From NCBI RefSeq assembly GCF_900110275.1, contig NZ_FODC01000008.1, positions 62,001 through 126,000 of the forward strand: a stretch of 64,000 bases of DNA. The letters are read 5' to 3'. A program made the position numbers and the translations under genes. How positions within the stretch are numbered: the stretch's first letter is position 1; every line of letters begins with the position of its first letter. Source of the DNA: Duganella sp. CF517. GTDB lineage: Bacteria; Pseudomonadota; Gammaproteobacteria; Burkholderiales; Burkholderiaceae_D. This document shows positions 50,996-61,242 of the stretch, in pieces. A model generated the notes under the pieces. It had not been told where the DNA came from. It did no database searches and worked only from the letters and a program-made list of their open reading frames with translations.

Positions 50996-52579
50996 ATGAC
51001 AGATTCAACCGCCTCAGACGACGACTGGCTGATCGAGGAAGACGAGGAAGCACAGCCGGCCGATGGGGCGGGCGCTCCCGACCAGCGCCAGTGGCGCGTG
51101 CTGATCGTCGACGACGACGTCGACGTCCACGCCGTCACGCGCCTGGCGCTGCGCAACGTCAGCTTCAAGGGCCGCGAGCTCGAACTGTTCTCCGCCTACA
51201 GCGGGCGCGAAGCGTTCGACATCCTGCGCGACACGCCCGACATCGCGCTGGTGCTGCTCGACGTCGTCATGGAGACCGACGACGCCGGCCTGATACTGGC
51301 GCGCCGCATCCGCGAGGAGCTGCACAACGCCATCGTGCGCGTGGTGCTGCGCACCGGCCAGCCGGGCCAGGCGCCCGAGCAGCGCGTCATCATCGAATAC
51401 GACATCAACGACTACAAGGCCAAGACCGAGCTGACCACGCAGAAGCTGTTCACCACCGTGATCTCGGCGCTGCGCGCGTACGAGAGCCTCAACATGCTCG
51501 AACGCAGCCGCATCGGCCTGGGCAAGATCCTGGCCGGCGCCACCAATTTGTACCAGATCCACTCGCTGCGCGAATTCGCCTCCGGCGTGCTCAATCAGGT
51601 CAGCGCGATCCTCGACGTCGGCTCGGACGGCGTGCTGTGCCTGATGCAGGGCGACACCGGCGTCACCAGCGTGGTGGCGGCCACCGGCGGCTACGCGCAA
51701 CTGAGCGAGGCGGAGCTGATGCCGACCGGCCATCCGCTGTGGCCGACCATCGCCAAGGCCTTCGCCGAAAAGAAAAGCCAGTTCGACCACCCGGCCAACG
51801 TGCTGTTCATCCACACGCGGGAAAACCGCGAGGTGGCCATCTCGGTCACGCCGCCGTGGCCCCTGGCGCAGATCCAGCGCGACCTGCTGGAGGTGTTCTG
51901 CCAGAGGATAGCGGCGGCCTTCGACAACCTGTACATGTTCGGCCAGTTGCGCAAGGCGCAGGAGGCCACCGTGGTGGCGCTGGCCGACCTGGCCGAGTTC
52001 CGCGACAGCGGCACCGGCGGCCATGTGCGGCGCGTGCAGCAGCTGTCGTCGTCGCTGGCGGCGCGGCTGGCCGAACGCGGCTCCTATCCCGACGAGGTCA
52101 CGCCGCAGCTGCTGGAGATGATCGGGCTGGCGAGCATCCTGCACGATGTCGGCAAGGTCGCCACGCCGGACCACATCCTGCTCAAACCAGGGCCGCACAC
52201 GCCGGAGGAGCGCGCCGAGATGCAGACCCACGCGGCGGTGGGGCGCGCGATCCTGGAGCGCGCCGCCGGCATGGTCGACGGCGTCAGCTACCTGACCTAC
52301 GGAGCGGCGATCGCCGGCGGCCACCACGAGCATTTCGACGGCAACGGCTATCCGAACCAGCTCAAGGGCACCGCCATTCCGATCGCCGCGCGCATCGTCG
52401 CCGTGGTCGACGTCTTCGACTCGCTGCTGCACGAGCGGCCCTACAAGGAGCCGTGGCCGCACACCGAGGTGATGGCCTACATCACCGAGCGCGCCGGCAA
52501 GCAGTTCGATCCGGAGGTGGTGGCGTCGCTGCTGGAGCTGATCGAGCGCGATCCGACCATCGGGCGCACGCCCGATTGA
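50996..52579 (+). CDS. Response regulator with REC, DUF3369 and HD-GYP domains
   Basis: The 527-residue protein has an N-terminal receiver domain (VLIVDDDVDVHAVTRLAL, phospho-acceptor Asp in ALVLLDVVMETDD, conserved Lys in DYKAKTELT), a central DUF3369 domain (RSRIGLGKILAGATNLYQIHSL) and a C-terminal HD-GYP phosphodiesterase (GGHVRRVQQLSSSLA, ILHDVGK, HHEHFDGNGYP, AARIVAVVDVFD). It is expected to hydrolyse cyclic di-GMP when phosphorylated. Start ATG 50996 follows AGGAGA; the upstream in-frame extension has no domain similarity. No sensor kinase is adjacent, and the large EAL protein is convergent. Confidence 0.92.
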   Translation: MTDSTASDDDWLIEEDEEAQPADGAGAPDQRQWRVLIVDDDVDVHAVTRLALRNVSFKGRELELFSAYSGREAFDILRDTPDIALVLLDVVMETDDAGLILARRIREELHNAIVRVVLRTGQPGQAPEQRVIIEYDINDYKAKTELTTQKLFTTVISALRAYESLNMLERSRIGLGKILAGATNLYQIHSLREFASGVLNQVSAILDVGSDGVLCLMQGDTGVTSVVAATGGYAQLSEAELMPTGHPLWPTIAKAFAEKKSQFDHPANVLFIHTRENREVAISVTPPWPLAQIQRDLLEVFCQRIAAAFDNLYMFGQLRKAQEATVVALADLAEFRDSGTGGHVRRVQQLSSSLAARLAERGSYPDEVTPQLLEMIGLASILHDVGKVATPDHILLKPGPHTPEERAEMQTHAAVGRAILERAAGMVDGVSYLTYGAAIAGGHHEHFDGNGYPNQLKGTAIPIAARIVAVVDVFDSLLHERPYKEPWPHTEVMAYITERAGKQFDPEVVASLLELIERDPTIGRTPD

Positions 52580-52622
52580 TCGCCGCCGATTGAGCGCCGC
52601 CGATTGAGCGGCGTGGCGGCCG

Positions 52623-55600
52623 TTACGCCAGGTTGATCCGGCTCACGCGGTTGCGCTGCTCCGCGTCCTCGCCGTTCTCGTTCGCCGCCATCGCTTCGAA
52701 TTGCGCGGCCGGCATCGGCCGCGCGAACAGATAGCCCTGCGCCTCGTCGCACTGCTTGGCGCGCAGGAAGTCGCGCTGCGCCTCCGTCTCCACCCCTTCC
52801 GCCACCACGCCCAGCCCCAGCGAATGGGCCAGCGCGATGGTGGCCGCGACGATCACCGCGTCGTCCGGATCGGTCTCGATATCCTTGACGAAGCCGCGGT
52901 CGATCTTGATGCGGTCGATCTCGAACAACTTCAAGTAACTGAGCGACGAATAGCCGGTGCCGAAATCGTCGATCGCCACCTTGATGCCGCGCGAGCGCAG
53001 CTCGACCAGCAGCGCGCGGCTGCGCTCCGGGTCCTGCATCGCCGCCGATTCGGTGATCTCCAGTTCCAGCAGCGCCGGGTCGATGCCCTGGCTGGCCAGC
53101 AGGTGGTCGAGGTGCGGCAGCAGGCCGGCGCCGTGGCACTGGCGCGCCGACAGGTTGACCGCCAGCCGCAAATGCGCCAGCGGCGTGCCGCGCCACGACG
53201 CCAGCAGGCCGGTGGCGCGCTTGAGCACCCAGTCGCCCAGCGGCAGGATCAGCCCCGACTCCTCGGCGATCGGGATGAAGCGGTCCGGCCCCACCATGCC
53301 CAGCTCCGGATGGTGCCAGCGCAGCAGCGCCTCGGCGCCGATCACGCGCTGCGTGGCCAGCTCCACCTGCGGCTGCAGGTACAGCTCGAATTCGTCCTGC
53401 TCGAGCGCCTGCCACAGGCGGTTCTCCAGCATCAGCCGCTCGTGGGTGGCGATGTTCATCTCGGCCGAGAAGAACTGGAAGTTGCCGCGTCCCTGGCTCT
53501 TGGCGGCGTACATCGCGGTGTCGGCGTGGCGCATCAAGGTGCTGCCGTCGTCGCCGTCGGACGGGAACATCGCCACGCCGACGCTGGCGCCGCTGTGGAT
53601 GCTCTTGCCTTCCAAATCGTAGGGCGCGGTCAGCGATTCGACGATGCGCACGGCGATGTGGGTGACGTCGTCCGGCGTGATGCCGCCGGAGGCGACGACG
53701 ATGAATTCGTCGCCGCCCAGGCGGGCGATGATGTCGACCTCGCGCAGCAGCTCGCGCAGGCGCTGGGCCACGGCGACCAGCAGCAGGTCGCCGGTCTGGT
53801 GGCCGTGCGTGTCGTTGATCTTCTTGAAGTGGTCGAGGTCGATGAACAGCACCGCGGCGGCGCCGTGCGCGCGCCGCGTCTGCGCCAGCAACTGCTCCAG
53901 GCGCAGGTTGAGCGACAGGCGGTTGTCCAGGCCCGTCAGGGTGTCGTGGTGGGCCAGGCGGTGGATGCGCTCCTGCGCCATGCGCTGCTCGGTGAGGTCG
54001 TGCAGGATGGCGACGAACAGGTGCTCGTCGGGCAGCTCGACCTCGCTCACCGAGATCGCCAGCGGGAATTCGCCGCCGTCGCTGCGCCAGCCGGTCAGCG
54101 TGTAGTCGTGGGTGACGCCGCAGGCGATCATGCGCAGCAGGCCGGCCGCGTCGAGGCCGTCGGACTCGCCGACGCCGACCGGGATCAGGCGCTCGAGCCG
54201 CAGGCGCGTCATCTGCTCGGGCGTGTAGCCGAACAGGCGCCCGGCGGCGGCGTTGGCCGACATCAGCAGGCCGTCGCCGTCGATGGTGAGGATGGCGTCG
54301 GCGGCCTTGTTCAAGATCGCCTGCAGCCGCGCTTCGCGCTCGCGCAGGCGCGCCGTGCTGTCCTTGACCTGCGCCTGGATGCGCGCCCGCTCGCCGCTGA
54401 TGAGCAGCATCAGCGTGCCCAGCAGGCCGGTCAGCAGCAGGCCGCAGGTCAGCACGGTCCAGCTTTGCCAGCCGCGCTGCTGTTGCAGGTAGGCCGGCGT
54501 CGGCGCCAGGGTCAGCTCGTAGATGCGCCCGCCGAAGTGCAGCTGGTGCTGGAAGTCGCCCGCCGCCGGCGCGCGCAGCAGGCTGTCGCGCAGGGCGCGG
54601 CCCGGGGTGTCGTCGTCCATGTCCTCGAAGCGCACCAGGAAGTGCTCGAACTCGGAGCGCTTGAGCGCCTGGTCGAGGTAGGCGTCGAACTGCAGCGCGA
54701 TCAGCAGCGCGCCGACCGGCTGGTGCTGGGCGTTGTTGGGGTACACCGTTTGCAGCAGCAGCACGCCGTGGCCGGGCAAGGTGCGCGCGAACTGCAGCGG
54801 CGCCGTCGCCGTCGGCTGGCCCGACTGGATCGCCCGCTCCAGCGCGGCGCGGCGCTGGTCCTCGGACAGGAAGTCGAGGCCGACGTAGTCGCGGCCCTCG
54901 GCCGGTTCGACGAAGGTGACCGGGAAGTAGTGCGGGCGCCGCGCCGCCGCGCGCAGCGCGCCGCTCAGCGAGCGCTCGCGGATTTCGAACGACGGCGCCA
55001 CGTGCTGGCGCGCCCAGGCCTCGAACGTGGCGCGCTCGGCGCCGGCCACCGGCACCAGCCAGCCCATCGACAGCAGCTCGGGGCGCTGGTCGAGGTAGCC
55101 GTGCGCCAGGTTGCTGAAGTCGTCCGCGCCCAGTATCCGGCTGGGATCGTTGAGCGCCTTGGCCATGGCGTAGATGAAGCGTTCGTGTTCGCTAAATTGC
55201 GCTTGCAGCAGATCGCCGGTCTGCTGCGCCTTGAGGCGGAAGGTTTGCAGCTGCTGGTTGCTCTCCCATTTGTCGGCCTGCACGTAGATGGCGATGAAGG
55301 CGGCCGCCGACAGCACCAGCGGCAGGCCCACCAGCATGCGGCGGCGCTCCCACAGCGCGCGCGGGCGGCCGATGGCGATCCACGTCAGCGGCGCGGCCAG
55401 CAGCACGCCGATGGTGTCGCCCATCCACCAGGCCAGCCAGTCGCCCACCAGGCCGTCCCAGCGCATCACGCCGGCCAGCAGCATGCCCGACAGCGAGACG
55501 GTGCAGCTGATGACGGTGACGCTGGCGGCCAGCAGGATGAAGCGCACCACGTCGCGCCCCGAGCCGAGCGCCGGATCGATGTGGCGGCGGAACAGGCTGG

Positions 55601-55940
55601 CGCCGACCCAGGCTTGCAGGGTGGCGCCGGCGGCGGTCGCCAGCGCGCCCAGCAGGGCGGACGCGGTGACGCCGCCGAAGCCCTGCCAGGACGGCAGCAG
55701 GTTGACCCACAGCGAGCCGAGCGCGACGGCCGGCAGCAGCCGCAGGCCGCCGATGGCGCAGGCGGCCAGGGCGATGCCGGCGGGCAGGAAAATCGGCGAG
55801 GCGTAGCCGGGCGGCAGCGCCAGGAGCAGGCCGAGGCGGCCGGCGATCACATAGGCGGCCAGCAGGGCCAGCATGGCCGGCATGGCCGGCACCACGGTAC
55901 GTCGGTCGGCGCCAGGGGGCGTCAGCTGCGGGTTGTTCAA
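52623..55940 (-). CDS. MASE1-PAS-GGDEF-EAL membrane signalling protein
   Basis: About 1105 residues. An N-terminal MASE1-like membrane domain (about eight helices, LLAAYVIAGRLGLLLALPPG onward) leads to a periplasmic CHASE-like domain (EHERFIYAMAKAL, HYFPVTFVEPAEGRDYVGLD) and a second membrane helix near residue 510. A PAS domain (AILNKAADAILTIDGDG) is followed by GGDEF (ARLGGDEF, near 750) and EAL (AEALLRWHHPELG, near 875; DDFGTGYSSL; KIDRGFV). Both catalytic motifs look intact, so it may make or degrade c-di-GMP. Start is uncertain: TTG 55940 has GGGAG upstream; frames extend to 56123. Confidence 0.87.
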   Translation of the reverse strand: MNNPQLTPPGADRRTVVPAMPAMLALLAAYVIAGRLGLLLALPPGYASPIFLPAGIALAACAIGGLRLLPAVALGSLWVNLLPSWQGFGGVTASALLGALATAAGATLQAWVGASLFRRHIDPALGSGRDVVRFILLAASVTVISCTVSLSGMLLAGVMRWDGLVGDWLAWWMGDTIGVLLAAPLTWIAIGRPRALWERRRMLVGLPLVLSAAAFIAIYVQADKWESNQQLQTFRLKAQQTGDLLQAQFSEHERFIYAMAKALNDPSRILGADDFSNLAHGYLDQRPELLSMGWLVPVAGAERATFEAWARQHVAPSFEIRERSLSGALRAAARRPHYFPVTFVEPAEGRDYVGLDFLSEDQRRAALERAIQSGQPTATAPLQFARTLPGHGVLLLQTVYPNNAQHQPVGALLIALQFDAYLDQALKRSEFEHFLVRFEDMDDDTPGRALRDSLLRAPAAGDFQHQLHFGGRIYELTLAPTPAYLQQQRGWQSWTVLTCGLLLTGLLGTLMLLISGERARIQAQVKDSTARLREREARLQAILNKAADAILTIDGDGLLMSANAAAGRLFGYTPEQMTRLRLERLIPVGVGESDGLDAAGLLRMIACGVTHDYTLTGWRSDGGEFPLAISVSEVELPDEHLFVAILHDLTEQRMAQERIHRLAHHDTLTGLDNRLSLNLRLEQLLAQTRRAHGAAAVLFIDLDHFKKINDTHGHQTGDLLLVAVAQRLRELLREVDIIARLGGDEFIVVASGGITPDDVTHIAVRIVESLTAPYDLEGKSIHSGASVGVAMFPSDGDDGSTLMRHADTAMYAAKSQGRGNFQFFSAEMNIATHERLMLENRLWQALEQDEFELYLQPQVELATQRVIGAEALLRWHHPELGMVGPDRFIPIAEESGLILPLGDWVLKRATGLLASWRGTPLAHLRLAVNLSARQCHGAGLLPHLDHLLASQGIDPALLELEITESAAMQDPERSRALLVELRSRGIKVAIDDFGTGYSSLSYLKLFEIDRIKIDRGFVKDIETDPDDAVIVAATIALAHSLGLGVVAEGVETEAQRDFLRAKQCDEAQGYLFARPMPAAQFEAMAANENGEDAEQRNRVSRINLA

Positions 55941-56160
55941 CTGCGGTGCTCCCGGGTCGCGTGGAGGTTGGTCGAAAAGCGTCGAGTGGCGTCGAAAGCG
56001 GGTCGATCGGCGCGCCGATCTGCGACCGATTGTATAGGAAATCATTCGACGTAAAAACAACACTTGCACTTTTGCACGCGGTCCAGTTAAAATCTCGCCC
56101 CGAAGCAGACGGTTCATCCTCACGGACGCAAAATATCGCAGTCCAGGCGTTATTGGAGGG

Positions 56161-56189
56161 TTGACAGGTCAAAGTAATTGCTTCATACT
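56161..56189 (+). promoter_or_regulatory. Sigma-70 promoter of the tRNA-tuf operon
   Basis: TTGACA (56161-56166), a 17-nt spacer and CATACT (56184-56189) precede the first tRNA by 14 nt. A consensus -35 with ideal spacing fits a strong stable-RNA promoter. Confidence 0.75.
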
Positions 56190-56203
56190 CTGCGGTTCCT
56201 CGC

Positions 56204-56288
<85 letters not shown>

Positions 56289-56336
56289 AGTTGTTGCGGT
56301 GAGACTGAGTAGCAAAAGTGAAATGAACGATACCTC

Positions 56337-56410
56337 GCGGGTGTAGCTCAATGGTAGAGCAGAAGCCTTCCAAGCTTACGACGAGGGTTCGATTCCCTTC
56401 ACCCGCTCCA
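56337..56410 (+). tRNA. tRNA-Gly (TCC)
   Basis: A 74-nt tRNA: acceptor GCGGGTG with CACCCGC, anticodon TCC in loop CTTCCAA, T-loop GTTCGATTC and an encoded CCA. It sits in the tRNA-Tyr-Gly-Thr-tuf order also found in the E. coli tufB operon. Confidence 0.97.
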
Positions 56411-56464
56411 GTGTTGTTGCAATGCAGATGCGCAGGCAGGGCATCAAATAGCAGTACCCCATCA

Positions 56465-56539
<75 letters not shown>

Positions 56540-56590
56540 GAATTCGCAGTGCATAGTAATCAGCAGCACGTCGGCAGAGATAGCAGCATG

Positions 56591-56668
56591 TGCAGCAAAA
56601 AATGCAGCAAAAAATCAGCAGCAAAAAATTCAGCAGCAAAAAATTCAGTAGCAACAAATTCAGCAGCA
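56591..56668 (+). repeat. Short tandem repeat between tRNA-Thr and tuf
   Basis: Two 12-nt units (TGCAGCAAAAAA) are followed by three 15-nt units (consensus TCAGCAGCAAAAAAT; the third varies at three positions) and a partial copy. The stretch is A-rich and lies in the untranslated RNA between the tRNA-Thr 3' end and the tuf ribosome-binding site. Confidence 0.8.
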
Positions 56669-56725
56669 TTCACAGACAGTCGGGCGCGAGCCCGGGCAAT
56701 CACACCAAATCGTTAGGAGTCTAAA

Positions 56726-57916
<1,191 letters not shown>

Positions 57917-57930
57917 GGAATATCCTGATC

Positions 57931-57956
57931 TACCACCAGGGGCGTCTCTGGTGGTA
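57931..57956 (+). terminator. Hairpin after tuf
   Basis: A perfect 9-bp stem (TACCACCAG and CTGGTGGTA) with an 8-nt loop starts 14 nt after the tuf stop. The following sequence is AT-rich but not a pure T run. The end of the stem merges into TATAAT (57955-57960), so the same segment could serve as terminator and promoter. Confidence 0.5.
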
Positions 57957-57960
57957 TAAT
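57955..57960 (+). promoter_or_regulatory. Possible -10 box before tRNA-Trp
   Basis: TATAAT lies 23 nt before the tRNA-Trp 5' end, overlapping the right arm of the tuf hairpin. No good -35 element is present, so an active promoter is uncertain. Confidence 0.35.
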
Positions 57961-57983
57961 CGATATCCTTTGTAGTTTTACGT

Positions 57984-58059
57984 AGGGACGTAGCTCAATT
58001 GGCAGAGCGTCGGTCTCCAAAACCGAAGGTTGGGGGTTCGATGCCCTCCGTCCCTGCCA
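57984..58059 (+). tRNA. tRNA-Trp (CCA)
   Basis: A 76-nt tRNA: acceptor AGGGACG with CGTCCCT, anticodon CCA in loop CTCCAAA, discriminator G and an encoded CCA. It lies between tuf and secE, as in many Proteobacteria. Confidence 0.97.
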
Positions 58060-58094
58060 CCGTTTTCAGGTGCAGGGCACCGAAAGTAAATTAA

Positions 58095-58478
58095 ATGTCA
58101 AATCAATCCGTGCAGACCGTCAGCACGTCGAATGACAAGATTAAGGTTGCGCTGGCAATAGCCGTTGCAATCGCAGGCGTGGTGGGGTTTTATTACCTGT
58201 CAGACAAACCAGCTCTCGTACGCGCAGGCGCACTTGTAGCTGGTTTGGCTTTTGCCGTTCTGCTCTTGTGGACTTCGTCGACTGGCCGTGATTTCCTGAA
58301 TTTCGCCAAAGAAGCCGTGCGCGAGACGAAAAAGGTCGTTTGGCCCACCCGTCGCGAAGCGGCCCAGATCACGGGCATCGTGTTCGCCTTCGTGCTGGTG
58401 ATGGCGCTGTTCCTGTGGGGCACGGATAAGACGTTGGAATTCCTGTTGTACGATCTCATTCTGGGCATACGAAAATAA
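58095..58478 (+). CDS. secE: Preprotein translocase subunit SecE
   Basis: SecE clamps SecY in the SecYEG channel. The 127-residue protein is the three-helix form: VALAIAVAIAGVVGFYYL, ALVAGLAFAVLLLW and a C-terminal helix ITGIVFAFVLVMALFLWG, preceded by the conserved amphipathic segment FAKEAVRETKKVVWPTRREA. The stop overlaps the nusG start by 1 nt. Confidence 0.96.
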   Translation: MSNQSVQTVSTSNDKIKVALAIAVAIAGVVGFYYLSDKPALVRAGALVAGLAFAVLLLWTSSTGRDFLNFAKEAVRETKKVVWPTRREAAQITGIVFAFVLVMALFLWGTDKTLEFLLYDLILGIRK

Positions 58479-59107
58479 TGAACGAAAACGTGCAAGATGA
58501 TGCGGCAGGCGAATCGGTGACCGGTGAAGCGCCGGCGACCGAAGCCGTCGCGGCGCCGGTAAGCGTTCCGGTGAGCAACAAGCGCTGGTACGTTGTTCAT
58601 GCGTATTCCGGTATGGAAAAAAGCGTGCAGCGCGCGCTGACCGAGCGCGTCGAACGCGCCGGCATGCAAGACCAGTTCGGCCAGATCCTGGTGCCGACCG
58701 AAGAAGTGGTCGAAGTCAAGAACGGTCAAAAGTCCGTCACCGAGCGTCGTTTCTTCCCGGGCTATGTCCTGGTCGAGATGGAAATGACCGACGAGACGTG
58801 GCACCTGGTGAAAAACACCAACAAGGTGACCGGCTTCATCGGCGGCAAATCGAACAAGCCGACGCCGATTCCGGCGCGCGAGATCGACAAGATCATGCAG
58901 CAGATGCAAGAGGGTGTCGAGAAGCCGCGGCCGAAAGTGCTGTACGAAGTGGGCGAGCAAGTCCGCATCAAGGACGGCCCGTTCACCGACTTCAACGGCA
59001 ACGTCGAGGAAGTCAACTACGAGAAATCGAAAGTGCGCGTCTCGGTCACCATCTTCGGCCGCGCCACACCAGTCGAGCTCGAATTCGGCCAGGTCGAAAA
59101 AGTATAA
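58478..59107 (+). CDS. nusG: Transcription antitermination protein NusG
   Basis: NusG binds elongating RNA polymerase and links it to Rho or the ribosome. The 209-residue protein has an acidic N-terminal extension of about 28 residues before the NGN domain (RWYVVHAYSGMEKSVQRALTERV, RRFFPGYVLVEM, FIGGKSNKPTPI) and the C-terminal KOW domain (EQVRIKDGPFTDFNGNVEEV). Coupling to secE by overlapping start and stop is conserved. Confidence 0.97.
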   Translation: MNENVQDDAAGESVTGEAPATEAVAAPVSVPVSNKRWYVVHAYSGMEKSVQRALTERVERAGMQDQFGQILVPTEEVVEVKNGQKSVTERRFFPGYVLVEMEMTDETWHLVKNTNKVTGFIGGKSNKPTPIPAREIDKIMQQMQEGVEKPRPKVLYEVGEQVRIKDGPFTDFNGNVEEVNYEKSKVRVSVTIFGRATPVELEFGQVEKV

Positions 59108-59228
59108 ATACCGTTCGCCAGAACGGGCGACGGTGTAAAAACCCCGACAATCTGGCACCAGAGGAGCCCCGCCATGCAATCGATCGCATGGCGGGGCGCT
59201 ACTACTCATACCCAAGATAGGAGCCATC

Positions 59229-59660
59229 ATGGCAAAGAAAATCATTGGTTTTATCAAGCTGCAAGTGCCAGCTGGTAAAGCAAACCCATCCCCACCGATC
59301 GGTCCAGCGCTGGGTCAGCGCGGTCTGAACATCATGGAATTCTGCAAAGCGTTCAACGCGCAGACCCAGGGTATGGAACCAGGCATGCCGATTCCGGTCG
59401 TCATCACCGCGTTCGCCGACAAGTCGTTCACCTTCGTGATGAAGACGCCGCCAGCGACCTACCTGATCAAGAAGCACTCGGGTATCACCAAAGGTTCGCC
59501 GAAGCCACATACCGACAAAGTCGGCAAGCTGACCCGCGCGCAAGCTGAAGAAATCGCTAAATTGAAAACCCCAGATCTGACCGCTGCCGACATGGATGCC
59601 GCTGTACGCACCATCGCCGGTTCCGCACGTTCGATGGGCATCACGGTGGAAGGTCTGTAA
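59229..59660 (+). CDS. rplK: 50S ribosomal protein L11
   Basis: L11 is part of the GTPase-associated centre. The 143-residue protein has KKIIGFIKLQVPAGKANPSPP at the N-terminus, the proline-rich linker and the C-terminal rRNA-binding domain (ARSMGITVEGL end). TAGGAG precedes the ATG. It is followed by rplA after 2 nt. Confidence 0.98.
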   Translation: MAKKIIGFIKLQVPAGKANPSPPIGPALGQRGLNIMEFCKAFNAQTQGMEPGMPIPVVITAFADKSFTFVMKTPPATYLIKKHSGITKGSPKPHTDKVGKLTRAQAEEIAKLKTPDLTAADMDAAVRTIAGSARSMGITVEGL

Positions 59661-59662
59661 TC

Positions 59663-60358
59663 ATGGCAAAACTGTCCAAACGCGCTAAAGTTATCAAATC
59701 CAAAGTTGATAGCACCAAGACCTATGCCTTCGACAACGCCGTCGCGTTGATCAAAGAGCTGGCCACCGCCAAGTTCAACGAATCGATCGACGTGTCGGTC
59801 CAGCTGGGCGTCGATCCTAAGAAGTCGGACCAGGTCGTTCGCGGTTCCGTCGTGCTGCCAGCCGGCACCGGCAAGACCGTTCGCGTCGCCGTGTTCGCTT
59901 CGGGCGAAAAAGCCGAGCAGGCCAAAGCCGCCGGCGCCGATGTGGTTGGTATGGAAGACCTGGCCGAGCGCGTCAAAGCCGGCGACATGCCTTTCGATAT
60001 CGTCATCGCGTCGCCAGACACCATGCGTATCGTCGGTACCCTGGGTCAGATCCTGGGCCCACGCGGCCTGATGCCTAACCCGAAGGTCGGCACTGTTACC
60101 CCTGACGTCGCTACCGCCGTGAAAAACGCGAAAGCCGGTCAAGTCCAGTACCGTACCGACAAAGCCGGTATCATCCACGCAACGATCGGCCGCAAATCGT
60201 TCGCCGACGCCGATCTGAAGAGCAACCTGGTTGCCCTGATCGACGCGCTGAACAAAGCCAAGCCGGCCTCGAGCAAAGGTGTGTACCTGCGCAAGGTATC
60301 GCTGTCGTCGACCATGGGCGCTGGCGTCCGTGTCGACCAGGCTACCCTGGCTGCTTAA
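59663..60358 (+). CDS. rplA: 50S ribosomal protein L1
   Basis: L1 forms the ribosomal stalk at the E site and in many bacteria represses its own L11-L1 mRNA. The 231-residue protein carries the family segments VQLGVDPKKSDQVVRGSVVLP, GTVTPDVATAVKNAKAGQ and GVYLRKVSLSSTMGAGVRVD. It is closely coupled to rplK (2-nt gap). Confidence 0.98.
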   Translation: MAKLSKRAKVIKSKVDSTKTYAFDNAVALIKELATAKFNESIDVSVQLGVDPKKSDQVVRGSVVLPAGTGKTVRVAVFASGEKAEQAKAAGADVVGMEDLAERVKAGDMPFDIVIASPDTMRIVGTLGQILGPRGLMPNPKVGTVTPDVATAVKNAKAGQVQYRTDKAGIIHATIGRKSFADADLKSNLVALIDALNKAKPASSKGVYLRKVSLSSTMGAGVRVDQATLAA

Positions 60359-60613
60359 GTAAAAAATCAAGTCGTCGAGCTGTCAAGCTTGGCGCAGTTC
60401 TTTGGGCTGGTCGGTGTTGCTTGCAATGCCGGCCAGACAATCAAAGACCGTTGGGCTCGGCGCAGCAGGCAGGCGCCGGGTTAATTGGATTTTCCGCCCA
60501 ACGCAGATGGTGTACCCGATCAAGTTTCGTAGTCCATTGGACTCCTAAACCTCGGACGCCGTTGTTCGAACCGATGGCAGGCAGTCGCCCGTCATCATTT
60601 AAGGAGGTTGACC
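60359..60613 (+). promoter_or_regulatory. rplJL leader region, probable L10 autoregulatory leader
   Basis: The 255-nt untranslated stretch between rplA and rplJ has several segments able to pair (for example TCTTTG with CAAAGA, and CTGG with CCAG around 60400-60445). The L10-L12 complex is known to repress rplJL by binding such a leader. I could not assign the exact binding fold or a promoter. Confidence 0.45.
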
Positions 60614-61153
60614 GTGGGTCTCAATCTGAATGACAAAAAGGCCGTCGTCGCCGAAGTTTCCGCAAAAGTAGCAACTGCGCAAACGATCGTCGTGGCCGAA
60701 TATCGTGGCATCCAGGTTGCTCACTTGACGCAACTTCGTGCCAAAGCGCGCGCTCAAGGCGTGTACCTGCGTGTGTTGAAAAATACGCTCGCTCGTCGCT
60801 CCGTCGAAGGCACGCAGTTCGCCAGCCTGGCAGACAGCATGACCGGTCCGTTGATCTACTCGATCTCGGACGATGCCGTTGCAGCAGCTAAAGTCATCGC
60901 CGACTTCGCTAAAACCAACGACAAACTGGTCATCACCGCAGGCAACTACGCAGGCAAGCAGCTGGATAAAGCAGCTGTTACCGCGTTGGCGAGCATTCCT
61001 AGCCGTGAAGTCCTCATTTCGCAGTTGTTGGGCGTTATGCTGGCTCCGGTGTCGGGCTTTGCACGTGGTCTGGCTGCTCTGGCAGCGAAAAAATCCGAAG
61101 GCGCTCCTGCCGCAGCTGAAGAAGTTGCTGCAGAAGAAGCCCCAGCCGCTTAA
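60614..61153 (+). CDS. rplJ: 50S ribosomal protein L10
   Basis: L10 anchors the L7/L12 stalk. The 179-residue protein has GLNLNDKKAVVAEVSAKVA, TIVVAEYRGI and the C-terminal helix that binds L12 dimers. The start is a GTG at 60614, spaced 6 nt from AAGGAGG; a TTG two codons earlier overlaps the ribosome-binding region and is not used. The GTG may help balance expression against rplL. Confidence 0.97.
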   Translation: MGLNLNDKKAVVAEVSAKVATAQTIVVAEYRGIQVAHLTQLRAKARAQGVYLRVLKNTLARRSVEGTQFASLADSMTGPLIYSISDDAVAAAKVIADFAKTNDKLVITAGNYAGKQLDKAAVTALASIPSREVLISQLLGVMLAPVSGFARGLAALAAKKSEGAPAAAEEVAAEEAPAA

Positions 61154-61242
61154 TAGCGACTGTGTCCCGGCCTGGCCGGGGCGGATTTTTCTCAAGTACC
61201 AATCTGATGTACTAACGAATCAATAAATTATTGGAGTTTCAA

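Noticed and set aside
52701..56054. Plus-strand open frame of 1117 codons opposite the GGDEF-EAL gene
   Set aside because: Same antisense effect; the minus strand has clear GGDEF and EAL motifs.
56591..56668. Direct repeats considered as a CRISPR array
   Set aside because: Units are only 12-15 nt, adjacent without spacers, and no cas genes are present.
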